From NCBI RefSeq assembly GCF_028288225.1, contig NZ_JAQBOC010000022.1, positions 62,001 to 126,000 on the forward strand: DNA of 64,000 bases. The letters run 5' to 3'. Numbering within the stretch: the first letter of the stretch is position 1; the number at the start of each line of letters is the position of its first letter. The DNA comes from Mucilaginibacter sp. Lineage in GTDB: Bacteria; Bacteroidota; Bacteroidia; Sphingobacteriales; Sphingobacteriaceae. The notes under the pieces were generated by a model that made no database searches, was not told where the DNA came from, and saw only the letters and a list, made by a program, of their open reading frames with translations. Below, one piece after another: positions 7,491 to 16,289 of this stretch. A program made the translations under genes and the position numbers.

Positions 7491-8384
7491 TTAGATAGTT
7501 GTATTTTCATACTCCTGCTGCAATACCCTTGCCGTTTGCGTACTGCCATCATGACTCCATCCCGGCGGATTTAGAAAATATTGCAGCTTGGTTTTTAACT
7601 CTGGCACTTTTTTCACATCAGCCAATAAAGCTTTCCATTCATGGAAAAGGATGTTCACAGGCCCGAGGTTATCCGGCTGATGCGTTAGTCCGTATTTTAC
7701 AGGCTCAGGCAGGTTTTCTTCACGGAAGGTGCCGAACAGCCTGTCCCATATAATCAAAACCATACCCATGTTTTTATCTAGATAGGGAATGTTTGATGCG
7801 TGGTGTACACGGTGATGGGATGGGGTTACAAATATAAGCCCGTACCATTTTGGAAGAGGGAAATTGTATTGCGTATGTACCAGGTTACCATATAGCTGCG
7901 TAACAAGGTAAGCATAAAGTATATCCACCGCGCTAAAACCCATAATGGCCAGTGGTAAATAAAAAAACACCCGGTAAAGTGGCTCAAAAACAGTGGAGCG
8001 GAAGCCGGTTGTGAAGTTAAAATGCGCTGAAGAGTGGTGTGTTACATGTATAGCCCAAAACAGGCGGCAATAATGCCCGGTATAATGCAACGCCCAATAT
8101 AAAAAATCCTGCATTACAACCAGCACAAACCAATAAAGTATAGCATTATGTATCTCAAACAGCCTGAAATGCCAGGCATAGTGCAAAATGAAAAACGTAC
8201 TGCCGCCAACAGCCATATTTAGCAGGAAGGCAAGAGTGGTTAAATAAATATTTGTAAGCGTATCTCTTTTCTCGTAATATTTACGGTTTTCGCGGTAACT
8301 AAACCACATTTCAAGCACAGTTATTACTACCAGCAAGGCTACCAGTAGCAATGCTGTTTCTTGTCTAATGTCGGGGTGAAACAT
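7491..8384 (-). CDS. Fatty acid hydroxylase / sterol desaturase family membrane protein
   Basis: This 297-residue membrane protein has the histidine clusters of the non-haem di-iron fatty acid hydroxylase superfamily: HYTGH at 100-104, HVTHH at 113-117, and HHRVHH at 190-195, with H170 between them. Several hydrophobic segments precede and separate the clusters (about 10-28, 48-70, 82-95 and 135-165). Members hydroxylate or desaturate lipids such as sterols, carotenoids or fatty acids. The substrate here is not evident. The reading frame is complete, and neighbours give no functional link. Confidence 0.88.
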   Translation of the reverse strand: MFHPDIRQETALLLVALLVVITVLEMWFSYRENRKYYEKRDTLTNIYLTTLAFLLNMAVGGSTFFILHYAWHFRLFEIHNAILYWFVLVVMQDFLYWALHYTGHYCRLFWAIHVTHHSSAHFNFTTGFRSTVFEPLYRVFFYLPLAIMGFSAVDILYAYLVTQLYGNLVHTQYNFPLPKWYGLIFVTPSHHRVHHASNIPYLDKNMGMVLIIWDRLFGTFREENLPEPVKYGLTHQPDNLGPVNILFHEWKALLADVKKVPELKTKLQYFLNPPGWSHDGSTQTARVLQQEYENTTI

Positions 8385-8473
8385 TTTTATTCGAATGAAG
8401 GGTGTTCGATTTCGGATTTTTAAAATCGATTTATAAAAGTAGCACTGTATTAATTTATATCCTAATTTCCAAG

Positions 8474-9532
8474 CTATAAGTTTGCATAATAGGATAAACT
8501 CTCACAAAGTTCGGCATCTGTGCAAATATTATCAAGACTGCATTTGCCTATGCTTGTCAATAAAGTGCAATTTATTTGGCCGTTTTGGTTCTTTTTGTCT
8601 TTTAACATTATGGAACACATGGTCTCATAATTTGTTTCTGGCAGGCTGTACTTGGGATACAGGTTGCTTATCACGGTAACTATTTCGGTCAGTTCATCAC
8701 TGCTTAATCCTGTTTTTTTGTGGGATAGATAAGCCTCGCAAATCATCCCTAAAGCAATGGCCTCACCATGGGTTAAAGGATCCTTATCGTTTATCAGCGA
8801 ATAGGTTTCTACTGCATGGCCTACAGTATGGCCAAAGTTAAGAGCTTTTCGAATTCCCTTTTCCTTTGGATCTTCAATAACAACCTCGTTCTTTATCTCA
8901 ACAGACCGGTGGATCAATTCACCTGAAGGGACACGTAGGTCACTGTTTTTTAATGCCTCCCAATAAGCCACATCAGTTATAAGGCCATGTTTAAGCATTT
9001 CTGCAGTACCTGATAGAATTTGCCTTGCGGGCAAGGTTTTTAAAAATTCATCAGCAATAAACACTGCTTTTGGTTGGGTAAAGGTACCGATGATATTTTT
9101 TATATTGTCCATATCAATACCCGTTTTACCACCCACGGAAGCATCCACCTGCGAGAGTAGGGTAGTAGGCACATGCACAAAATCTATCCCGCGCTTAAAG
9201 GTTGAAGCCGCAAAACCACCCATATCAGTAATTACGCCGCCGCCCAGGTTTATCAGCAGGCTTTTACGGTCGGCTTCAAAATCAATCAGCATTTTCCAGA
9301 TGCCGATACAAAAATCAATAGTCTTGCTTTCCTCACCTGAATTAACTTCTATAATGTCGAAATTTTCGCGACCTTCAAATTGCGCCTGTATCAGTGGCAG
9401 GCAATGTATTGAAGTATGCTCGTCAGTTAATATAAATGACCTGGAATAATTGCCGGCTTTAACAAATTTTTCAAGCTCGGCTATGCTGTTCTCAAAATAT
9501 ATGGGGTAATTGTCGCTCTGAATAGTTTTCAT
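8474..9532 (-). CDS. aroB: 3-dehydroquinate synthase
   Basis: This enzyme cyclises DAHP to 3-dehydroquinate, the second shikimate step, using NAD and a divalent metal. Signature segments are GGGVITDMGG at residues 97-106, DASVGGKTG at 130-138, and the metal-binding NFGHTVGHAVE and HGEAIALGM regions in the C-terminal half. The length, 352 residues, is typical. It lies 3 bases downstream of a small S4-domain gene on the same strand, implying co-transcription with that gene. It is about 3 kb from the pheA-aroC run and separated from it by unrelated genes, so it is probably a separate unit. Confidence 0.96.
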   Translation of the reverse strand: MKTIQSDNYPIYFENSIAELEKFVKAGNYSRSFILTDEHTSIHCLPLIQAQFEGRENFDIIEVNSGEESKTIDFCIGIWKMLIDFEADRKSLLINLGGGVITDMGGFAASTFKRGIDFVHVPTTLLSQVDASVGGKTGIDMDNIKNIIGTFTQPKAVFIADEFLKTLPARQILSGTAEMLKHGLITDVAYWEALKNSDLRVPSGELIHRSVEIKNEVVIEDPKEKGIRKALNFGHTVGHAVETYSLINDKDPLTHGEAIALGMICEAYLSHKKTGLSSDELTEIVTVISNLYPKYSLPETNYETMCSIMLKDKKNQNGQINCTLLTSIGKCSLDNICTDAELCESLSYYANL

Positions 9533-9535
9533 ATG

Positions 9536-9742
9536 TTATATCACTGTGATAGTTTCGCCGCGGAATTCAACGGTGTCACCTTTTTTTACTTTAAGGCGTT
9601 TACGAAAATCAACCTGGCCATTATACATTACTTCTCCTTCTGTTACAACTATTTGCGCTTCGCCACCGGTTTGTACCAGGTTGGCCGCCTTTAGTAGTTG
9701 GATCATGGGGATATAATCTCCGGTAACTTTAAATTCTATCAT
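9536..9742 (-). CDS. Small S4-domain RNA-binding protein
   Basis: The protein has 68 residues and is almost entirely one S4 RNA-binding fold, with segments IQLLKAANLVQTGGEAQ and VMYNGQVDFRKRLKVKKGDTVEF. It resembles the YbcJ/YaaA group of free-standing S4 proteins, which bind structured RNA, often ribosomal. It is the first gene of a two-gene unit with aroB, ending only 3 bases before the aroB start. This pairing suggests shared transcription or translational coupling, not a shared biochemical role. Confidence 0.88.
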   Translation of the reverse strand: MIEFKVTGDYIPMIQLLKAANLVQTGGEAQIVVTEGEVMYNGQVDFRKRLKVKKGDTVEFRGETITVI

Positions 9743-9893
9743 GAGGCAACAAAAATAAACTATTCAATGAATAATGAGATATTTGGCTTGCAATTTATAA
9801 TTTTGCGCACCGGTTTATATTTCATTGGTCATAGTTTATGGTTGTTTCCCATTTATTATGAACGAATAACTATGAACCATGTACTAACTGACC

Positions 9894-11078
9894 ATGAACG
9901 AAAAGAATAATTTATCTTTTGAAAATACGGAGATAGCTTTCCGGCATTCTTCAAATTTCGACCTTAAACGCGCATACTGGCTATTTAGAGTAATTAACGT
10001 TAACTTTTTAGTGAAGATAGGCCCTCCGGTAACTAATTTCGCAATAAAAATAGGGCTGCCTGTTAAAGGTCTTATAAAGGCTACCATTTTCAAACATTTT
10101 TGCGGCGGCGAAACCATTGCCGAATGCGATAAAACAATTAAAAACCTTAATAATGGTGGTGTGGGCACCATTCTTGATTATTCAATTGAGGGAGAGGATG
10201 ATGAACATGTGTTTGATAACACCCGCGATGAAATTATCCGAACCATCGAAAGGGCATCGGCTGATAAAGCTGTGCCAATTACGGTATTTAAAGTTACAGG
10301 TGTCGGTCGTTTTTCGCTATTGGAAAAACTTGACGAAAAAGCACAGCTAAGCGTTATTGAACAGGAAGAATGGCAAAAAGTGCAGGCAAGGGTTTTAGCG
10401 ATTTGCGAAAAAGCACATTCAACGGGTATCCCGGTAATGATTGACGCTGAAGAAAGCTGGATTCAAAAAACTATTGACATGCTGGCTTTGGATATGATGC
10501 ACCTGTACAATACTGAAAAAGCAATAGTTTATAATACTTACCAGTTATACAGGCATGATAAACTGGCATCGTTAAAAAACGACCATGCAATTGCCGTTAA
10601 AGGGAAATTTATATTAGGAGCCAAATTAGTGCGTGGCGCTTATATGGAAAAAGAACGTAAACGCGCTGAAGAAAAGGGCTATCCCTCACCAATTCAACCG
10701 GATAAACAATCATCAGATAAAGATTATGATGCCGCGCTTAATTGCTGCACTGATCATATTGATACAATTGCTTTTGTGGCCGGTACGCACAATGAAGAAA
10801 GCTGCAGATTGCTCGCTGATCTTTTGGATAAAAAGAATATCGACCATAGAAACCCGCATGTGTATTTTTCGCAATTGCTGGGTATGAGTGATAACTTAAG
10901 CTTTAACCTTGCCAATGCACAATATAACGTGGCCAAATATGTTCCATATGGGCCAATAAAGGCAGTTTTGCCTTACCTTTTCAGGCGCGCCCAGGAAAAT
11001 ACCGCTATTGCCGGACAAATGAGCCGCGAACTGAGTTTAATAGTAAAGGAGGTAAAGCGGAGAAAAATTTCCGGATAA
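9894..11078 (+). CDS. Proline dehydrogenase family protein
   Basis: It oxidises L-proline to 1-pyrroline-5-carboxylate with FAD, the first step in proline catabolism. The 394-residue protein matches monofunctional proline dehydrogenases: VTVFKVTGVGRF and MIDAEESWIQ barrel strands, KLVRGAYMEKER with the conserved Arg, GTHNEESC, and YVPYGPIKAVLPYLFRRAQENTAI near the end, which supplies the substrate-binding Arg pair. There is no fused aldehyde dehydrogenase, so that enzyme would be encoded elsewhere. It is divergent from the S4/aroB pair and ends at a strong terminator. Confidence 0.94.
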   Translation: MNEKNNLSFENTEIAFRHSSNFDLKRAYWLFRVINVNFLVKIGPPVTNFAIKIGLPVKGLIKATIFKHFCGGETIAECDKTIKNLNNGGVGTILDYSIEGEDDEHVFDNTRDEIIRTIERASADKAVPITVFKVTGVGRFSLLEKLDEKAQLSVIEQEEWQKVQARVLAICEKAHSTGIPVMIDAEESWIQKTIDMLALDMMHLYNTEKAIVYNTYQLYRHDKLASLKNDHAIAVKGKFILGAKLVRGAYMEKERKRAEEKGYPSPIQPDKQSSDKDYDAALNCCTDHIDTIAFVAGTHNEESCRLLADLLDKKNIDHRNPHVYFSQLLGMSDNLSFNLANAQYNVAKYVPYGPIKAVLPYLFRRAQENTAIAGQMSRELSLIVKEVKRRKISG

Positions 11079-11106
11079 TTTATCTCCGGTCATGCTTATT
11101 AATAAT

Positions 11107-11142
11107 ACAGGCTTAATAATGATCATATTAAGCCTGTTTCTG
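11107..11142 (+). terminator. Intrinsic terminator after proline dehydrogenase
   Basis: ACAGGCTTAATA (11107-11118) and TATTAAGCCTGT (11126-11137) form a perfect 12-bp stem with a 7-base loop, 29 bases after the stop codon. Only a short T-run follows (TTTC), so termination efficiency is uncertain. Confidence 0.7.
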
Positions 11143-11341
11143 CATTAAGAAACTTAAAGTTTTTTTAAGCTTTTTATGTATGGAAGTTATCACGGTTTTT
11201 CAATCTTCCGGGCCTGGTTTAAGTAAGGAAGATATTTCATGCAACATTGTCAGGATAATTATTATCTTGGTCAACGGATTCGTGCTCACGATGTCGACTA
11301 TCTTTAATCCCCAAAAATTTCTTTAAACCCATTGATTTAGT

Positions 11342-13330
11342 ATGAAAAAAACACTACTACTCGTTTCTCTTGTTATGGGCCTGACATTTAGCCTGTACGC
11401 CTTAAAATCACATTTTTACACGCTTGAGGGTAAGACTGGCAACACAAATTCATCTGCCAAACATACTAACGGTAAGCCCCGAATTAGCAATGCCTCCGCA
11501 GGTTACTCTTTAGTAGATACGGTTGTTCATTTGAGCACAATTGCGCAAATGATAGGGTATACAGATTCTGCCACTTCTGTTATATTATCAGATACCCTGC
11601 AAGGCGGCTCAACACCTTTTATTTATCAGCCGGCATATACCGGCGCTATTGATAGCGGCATTTATTTTCCTGCAACAGGAAAGGGGCACGGCGCCTGGCA
11701 AAGGCTGACCACCGGGAGTAAATATTCTGTAACCTGGTGGGGTGCAAAGGGAGATTCAGTTAATGTTGATACGCATTACATTCAAAACGCTATTACTTAT
11801 TTAAACAGGACAGGTAACCGTGTAGGTACACAAATACTGTATTTCCCAAAGGGCAAATATGTGGTTGACCGCACACTGTTTTTATACAGCAATATATCAT
11901 GGGAAGGTGATGGAGTTGGAACGTCAAAAATTTATCCCCGTGGTAATTATGGAAACTCAGTTGATACATTATACACTATAGCACTTGGAATTGTAAGTAA
12001 AGGGGGCACGGTTATTCCCTGGCGTGGGTCGCACATAACAGGCATCCAGTTTCACCCAAATGCGGGTACAAAAGTAGGAACTCTTATTAACGGATTTTCT
12101 ATTGACGATAGTTATATCAGCAATAATTACCTCTATTTAGCCGACCTCGTTCCAGCCAATGGGCTTTGCACAGCAATTGAAACAGCATTAAACACTTCCT
12201 GGTGTGCCGGTAGTTCAATAACTGATTTTACCATAACAAACAACAAAGTTACCGCAAAGCATGCTTATAACCAGGGTGAAGGTATTGGCGTTACAAAAGG
12301 CACCCGCATAATTATAGATAATAATTACATCTCTGGTATTGGCGACGATGGAATTGCTTTTCACAACTGTACCAATGTGTCTGCCCGCAATAATAAAATA
12401 TACGTTGTTGATGGCCGCATATTTTTATCAAATACCAAAGATGCCAAAATTGATGGCAACTATATTGAAAGGATAGCAGATCAGCAGTCGGGTAAATGGA
12501 TAAGCGGAGGTGATTTTATTCGTGTAACACTTGAAGCCATTGGCACGGCCCAGGGCAGTGAGAATATTGATATTACAAATAATACTGTCTATTTGCCATC
12601 TAACGTAATTGATACAACTTTCCAAACCTATCAAATTCGTGTTCAGGGAGTACAAGCAGGTCATATAACCGGCAATACCTGCATTAGTAACAGTGCAAGG
12701 ATTCAGAGCGCCATTTCAATTGAATCGGTTACATTAGCAGGCTGGACAGGCGTTTCAGGTAATCCTGATTTTTCGAATGGTGGTACACAGCGGCCGCGTA
12801 ATATTATCGTTAACGGCAATGTTTGTAAAGGAAATAATTCGGGAAATATAGTTGAAAATGCCTTGAGCACAGCAAATATTGTTGGCCCCATATTATACAC
12901 CAATAATATAGGCAAATACAGCCTCATTGGGGCACAAAGCTTTGTGGGCGGTCAGTTATTTGGTTCGGGCACACCACAATCAGTAATAGCAGCCCCGCCA
13001 GGCTCAATGTATACTGACATAAGTAATACAACTAATAACTTATGGGTAAAGTTATCCGGTACAACCAATACCGGCTGGGCTCAATTTTCGCCTTCAATAC
13101 CTTCCGGTATCTATGCGTTTTCAGGGAATGCTTCAACAACTTCATTTAGCGTTACTTACACAGCTTTAGGATATGTTCCGTCAAATGTAATATTAATGCC
13201 AAGCAGCACGGCTGCCTCTTCCGACTGGTCAATTGTTTCACTGGGTTCTACCGGCTTCACAATTAATTACAAATCACCACCGGCAACAGGTACTAATAAT
13301 ATAACTGGTAAGTATTCAATAATCAGATAA
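11342..13330 (+). CDS. Exported right-handed beta-helix protein (pectate-lyase-3 / tailspike-like)
   Basis: The 662-residue protein starts with a signal peptide (MKKTLLLVSLVMGLTFSLYA). Residues about 125-210 have the entry motif of pectate_lyase_3/GH28-like helices: VTWWGAKGDSVNVDTHYIQNA, then ILYFPKGKYVVDRTLFL. Residues about 210-500 contain many Asn-rich rungs such as ITNNKVTAKHAY and IIDNNYISGIGDDGIAFHNC, as expected for a parallel beta-helix. The last ~130 residues look like a separate Ser/Thr-rich beta domain. Such proteins bind or cleave polysaccharide. No catalytic residues can be assigned. It stands alone, upstream of the fucose locus, and a terminator-like hairpin follows it. Confidence 0.8.
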   Translation: MKKTLLLVSLVMGLTFSLYALKSHFYTLEGKTGNTNSSAKHTNGKPRISNASAGYSLVDTVVHLSTIAQMIGYTDSATSVILSDTLQGGSTPFIYQPAYTGAIDSGIYFPATGKGHGAWQRLTTGSKYSVTWWGAKGDSVNVDTHYIQNAITYLNRTGNRVGTQILYFPKGKYVVDRTLFLYSNISWEGDGVGTSKIYPRGNYGNSVDTLYTIALGIVSKGGTVIPWRGSHITGIQFHPNAGTKVGTLINGFSIDDSYISNNYLYLADLVPANGLCTAIETALNTSWCAGSSITDFTITNNKVTAKHAYNQGEGIGVTKGTRIIIDNNYISGIGDDGIAFHNCTNVSARNNKIYVVDGRIFLSNTKDAKIDGNYIERIADQQSGKWISGGDFIRVTLEAIGTAQGSENIDITNNTVYLPSNVIDTTFQTYQIRVQGVQAGHITGNTCISNSARIQSAISIESVTLAGWTGVSGNPDFSNGGTQRPRNIIVNGNVCKGNNSGNIVENALSTANIVGPILYTNNIGKYSLIGAQSFVGGQLFGSGTPQSVIAAPPGSMYTDISNTTNNLWVKLSGTTNTGWAQFSPSIPSGIYAFSGNASTTSFSVTYTALGYVPSNVILMPSSTAASSDWSIVSLGSTGFTINYKSPPATGTNNITGKYSIIR

Positions 13331-13344
13331 ATAATTTACAAAGG

Positions 13345-13385
13345 CAAAATCGTATAGACGCAAAATATTAGTCTATACGATTTTG
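13345..13385. terminator. Terminator-like 15-bp inverted repeat
   Basis: CAAAATCGTATAGAC (13345-13359) and GTCTATACGATTTTG (13371-13385) pair perfectly around an 11-base loop, 15 bases after the stop of the beta-helix gene. The terminal A/T pairs give TTTT on the plus strand. It could terminate in both directions. It also resembles the GAGACGCAAA-type intergenic repeats seen at 3212-3302. Confidence 0.65.
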
Positions 13386-13513
13386 ATAATTTAAAATGAC
13401 TGTATGAACTGCATCTTCCTTTAGCTTCAATCACCTGGCAAATAATAATTAATACTCAATTGTCAGGGTACTTTTAATTATAAAAAAGTACCTGATGCAA
13501 AAATTTAATATAG

Positions 13514-13803
13514 CGGGGGGATGCCATTATCATTGATCCGCACGCACGTCATACAATCACTAACATCAGGAATGCCGACCGGTTGATGATCAGGTATGGG
13601 ATCCCATTAGATAAACCTTCGGTATTTGTGACAAGCAAAAGTCAGCATGACAGTGCTGCCAAAGAGGCTTTTGATAACCGTAACCTGCATGAGCTTGGTT
13701 ATTTGCCTTACAGGGGCAAAAAGAGCATTCCAATCACGATATAGATTTTTATCCTGTGCTGGAAAGCCTGCACATGGACCCTCTTGACCCGCTTGATCCA
13801 TAG
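13514..13803 (+). pseudogene. Remnant of a YdcF/ElyC (DUF218)-type gene, C-terminal part, frameshifted
   Basis: Reading from 13520 gives DAIIIDPHARHTITNIRNAD, then RLMIRYGIP and, after a gap, LHELGYLPYRGKK. This matches the C-terminal half of Bacteroidota YdcF-like proteins, where ARHTTTNxRNAxRLMxRYGIP is typical. The frame then stops at TAG near 13743. The expected ending, DFYPVLESLHMDPLDPLDP followed by a stop at 13801, continues in a neighbouring frame. There is no in-frame start, with a TAG at 13511, and the N-terminal half is missing. It is therefore a truncated, frameshifted relic. The family's function (envelope-related) is not preserved here. Confidence 0.72.
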
Positions 13804-13907
13804 GAGTTGGCACTAATAAAAGAATAAATACACGTATTGATTTTTAATTTGTGTAAAAATAATAAGCAGCAAAAGGAGCAAAGCACAAACTTTGTTCCTT
13901 TTGTATG

Positions 13908-14165
13908 TTACCCAGGTTTGCGTTTGTCATGCTTCCATAAGCCATAATTTTTTGTCCAACGCTGGGTTTTAAACCTGTACCAAAAATGTAAGCACATGGA
14001 CAAAATGAACAGGATTGGTAAAATGATCCAGAGCAATTTGCTTCCCCACAAAAAGTACAGCATCCCGCCAATTAAAATATATTTCAAAATCCTGAACCAG
14101 CCCGGCTGAGAGTGTTTTGAAAATGCAACCTCCGGTTCGCGTTTTATAGTTTCAGTACATATCAT
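13908..14165 (-). CDS. Small membrane protein of unknown function
   Basis: An 85-residue frame beginning MICTETIKREPEV has two hydrophobic stretches (about residues 26-38 and 43-60, the second WIILPILFILSMCLHFW) followed by a basic tail RFKTQRWTKNYGLWKHDKRK. That arrangement would place the tail in the cytoplasm. I do not recognise a family. It lies downstream of the AraC-type gene on the same strand with a 104-base gap. An overlapping cysteine-rich frame in another phase looks like a shadow. It is plausible as a real gene because of its composition. Confidence 0.55.
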   Translation of the reverse strand: MICTETIKREPEVAFSKHSQPGWFRILKYILIGGMLYFLWGSKLLWIILPILFILSMCLHFWYRFKTQRWTKNYGLWKHDKRKPG

Positions 14166-14269
14166 ACTAGGTTCGTTGTTATTAAAATTTCTGTGGCGTA
14201 AGCGTGATCTTTTAAATCAAATCATCATAATAAAGAAACCGCATCAATAAGATCGATCCCGCAATCCAA

Positions 14270-15172
14270 TTATTTTTTTGTAGTAAGGCGGTATTGTTCA
14301 GGAGATGCACCCATAAATCTTTTAAATAAGCGGGAAAAGTAATAGGGATCATCATATCCCAAATCCATTGCTACTTCTTTTATTTTTATCTCATTGGCGT
14401 GTAAAAGCTGGCAGGCTCTCTGCATTTTAAGATTAATAAAATAATCTATTGGCGGCATCCCTGTTTTTTTCCTGAATATGTTTGAGAAATGGGATGCGGA
14501 TAGCTGGTGCTGATATGCCATATCATCAACTGTAAGCTTGTTTTCCAGGTTAGCCTTCATGTACCTGATGGTGTCATTTACAAAATCCTTATTCTCCTGT
14601 TTCTCTGATACGATATGCTTATCCGGAAACATGAAGGTTGCTAGTAAATGGTAAAGACAAAAACTGGCGTTGCATAAATTCTCAATACTGTAACCTAATT
14701 CAAGGCTGTTATATATGCTTGTCCATATCTCAATGGCTTTTTCATTAAATGGAATTTGAAAAGGCCCTTTTAATGCATTAAAATTTAACGACCGGTTAAA
14801 GTCATTCAAGTCGTTTCCGCTAAAATGCACCCAGTAAATAGTCCAGGGATCATCACTGTCTGCCCAATAGCGCATGTATTTATCCGTGGCAGGTAACATC
14901 ACAAATTGGTTTGCAACTACGGTATACCGCTTATCATCTAAAATATAATAACCTTTGCCATGAAGGCAATAAATTAAGATATTATCCTCACAACCCTTTC
15001 TTCTCTCCCTGTAATGAAAGGAGGCTTTTGGAAAATATCCGATATGCGTAATGTAAATTTTAAATAAATGGGGATCGCGGCGAATGGCGTCTTTCCATAC
15101 TTTCTCCGGCAGGCTGATCAGCTTTTCACCCTCAAAGCCATCTCTTCTTTTCAGAACATGGGGCATACACAA
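14270..15172 (-). CDS. AraC-family transcriptional regulator
   Basis: The 300-residue protein has a cupin-like sugar-binding N-terminal half (about residues 45-150, including YCLHGKGYYILDDKRYTVVA and YWVHFSG). The C-terminal AraC DNA-binding domain, with two helix-turn-helix motifs, spans about residues 195-296 (LTVDDMAYQHQLSASHFSNIF, then IKEVAMDLGYDDPYYFSRLFKRFMG). It is divergent from the SDR/fuconate dehydratase/symporter operon. Three promoters in that locus share half-sites at AraC-like geometry, so it is the likely activator, probably sensing a fucose-related sugar. The start at 15172 is one of two close Met codons (another at 15166). Confidence 0.9.
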   Translation of the reverse strand: MCMPHVLKRRDGFEGEKLISLPEKVWKDAIRRDPHLFKIYITHIGYFPKASFHYRERRKGCEDNILIYCLHGKGYYILDDKRYTVVANQFVMLPATDKYMRYWADSDDPWTIYWVHFSGNDLNDFNRSLNFNALKGPFQIPFNEKAIEIWTSIYNSLELGYSIENLCNASFCLYHLLATFMFPDKHIVSEKQENKDFVNDTIRYMKANLENKLTVDDMAYQHQLSASHFSNIFRKKTGMPPIDYFINLKMQRACQLLHANEIKIKEVAMDLGYDDPYYFSRLFKRFMGASPEQYRLTTKK

Positions 15173-15190
15173 CCAGGTTTAATATAAATA

Positions 15191-15369
15191 ATTGGATATT
15201 CCATCACAACCGGGAGTTGTAAATGTTTTTTGCTATATTAATCAATTTGTGGTTAACTGAGTAATATAATGTAAATAATTTTTGATTATGATAAAAATTA
15301 AATGATGGAATAATCCATCAAAAAAAATGAATTGCCTATTATATGATGTATTAAGGTCAGCTACATTTG
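15191..15369 (+). promoter_or_regulatory. Divergent araC/SDR promoter region with TGATGGAATA(A)TCCA sites
   Basis: The plus-strand -7 box TACATTTG is at 15362-15369. A distal half-site TCCAT starts at 15314, 48 bases upstream of it, inside the perfect inverted repeat TGATGGA-ATAA-TCCATCA (15303-15320). The proximal position 27 bases upstream of -7 reads CCTAT (15335-15339), a degraded half-site. A second related site, TGATGGAATATCCAAT on the minus strand, lies at 15206-15191 close to the araC start and may mediate autoregulation. The geometry matches the promoters at 19517-19572 and 21940-21995. Confidence 0.75.
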
Positions 15370-15456
15370 AAATGAGAAGTCTATAAACCAATAATCATCC
15401 CGTCAAGGTATTAAAGTGGATCAGTAATTATTCTTATAATCACTACGTACATCTAT

Positions 15457-16266
15457 ATGCAATCATTAAACAATAAAGTAATCTTTTTAACAGGCGGGAC
15501 AGCAGGTATTGGGCTTGAATGTGCTAAAGCTTACCTGGAAGCCGGTGCAAGGCTAAGTATCCTGTCTAACGATGAGCAAAGTATTGAACGGGCCGGAACA
15601 CAGTTGCCAACAGCAGAAACTTTGTTTATTTATGCTGATGTTTCGATTGCCAAAGAGGTTGATGCTGCCATATGTGAAACTGTAAAAAAATTTGGGAAAA
15701 TCGATGTGATTCATAATAACGCAGGTATTTCCAATCCCTCAAAAGCACTGCATGAAACTACTGATGAAGAATGGGAGCACCTGTTCAATGTTAATGTAAA
15801 AGGAATATTTAATACAACAAGGTTTGGCCTGCAGGAACTGATTAAAACAAAAGGGAATATTTTAAATACCGGGAGCCTGGTAGGTGAAATAGGACAGGAA
15901 ATACATGCTGCTTATACTGCAACCAAGGGTGCTGTAAGTGCTTTAACAAAATCAATGGCACTGGATTATGCTAAATACGGGATCCGGGTAAATGCCGTGG
16001 CGCCTGCCGGTGTGTGGACACCCATGCTAAGAAGCTGGAGCAGGCAGCAAACTAACAGGGAGGCTACAGAAGAATACCTGGATCAGATTCATGCGCTGGG
16101 TTATTGCCCGGAAGGGGATGTGGTTGCTGATGTTTGTCTGTTTCTGATATCAAACCAGGCCAGGTTTATAACGGGCTGTGTTATGCCGGTCAGCGGTGGC
16201 GCCGAGCTTGGTTATAAGAGGTATATGAGCGATCTGCCTCCAAATCGTAATAATAATTTTTTGTAA
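15457..16266 (+). CDS. SDR-family NAD(P)-dependent oxidoreductase, probably of fucose oxidation
   Basis: A classical short-chain dehydrogenase of 269 residues: cofactor motif TGGTAGIG at 12-19, NNAG at 87-90, catalytic Ser140, Tyr153 and Lys157, and PVSGGAELG near the C-terminus. It starts the operon that continues with a fuconate dehydratase-like gene and a symporter. In non-phosphorylating L-fucose pathways, SDR enzymes act either as L-fucose dehydrogenase or as 2-keto-3-deoxy-L-fuconate dehydrogenase, and sequence alone does not decide which. The second role would follow directly on the dehydratase. It is cytoplasmic, with a promoter bearing AraC-like sites upstream. Confidence 0.88.
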   Translation: MQSLNNKVIFLTGGTAGIGLECAKAYLEAGARLSILSNDEQSIERAGTQLPTAETLFIYADVSIAKEVDAAICETVKKFGKIDVIHNNAGISNPSKALHETTDEEWEHLFNVNVKGIFNTTRFGLQELIKTKGNILNTGSLVGEIGQEIHAAYTATKGAVSALTKSMALDYAKYGIRVNAVAPAGVWTPMLRSWSRQQTNREATEEYLDQIHALGYCPEGDVVADVCLFLISNQARFITGCVMPVSGGAELGYKRYMSDLPPNRNNNFL

Positions 16267-16289
16267 TCTATAAACTTAAGTTAACCGGG

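Noticed and set aside
13844..14071. Cysteine-rich 75-codon minus-strand frame
   Set aside because: It overlaps the more gene-like 85-residue membrane protein in another phase and has an implausible composition.
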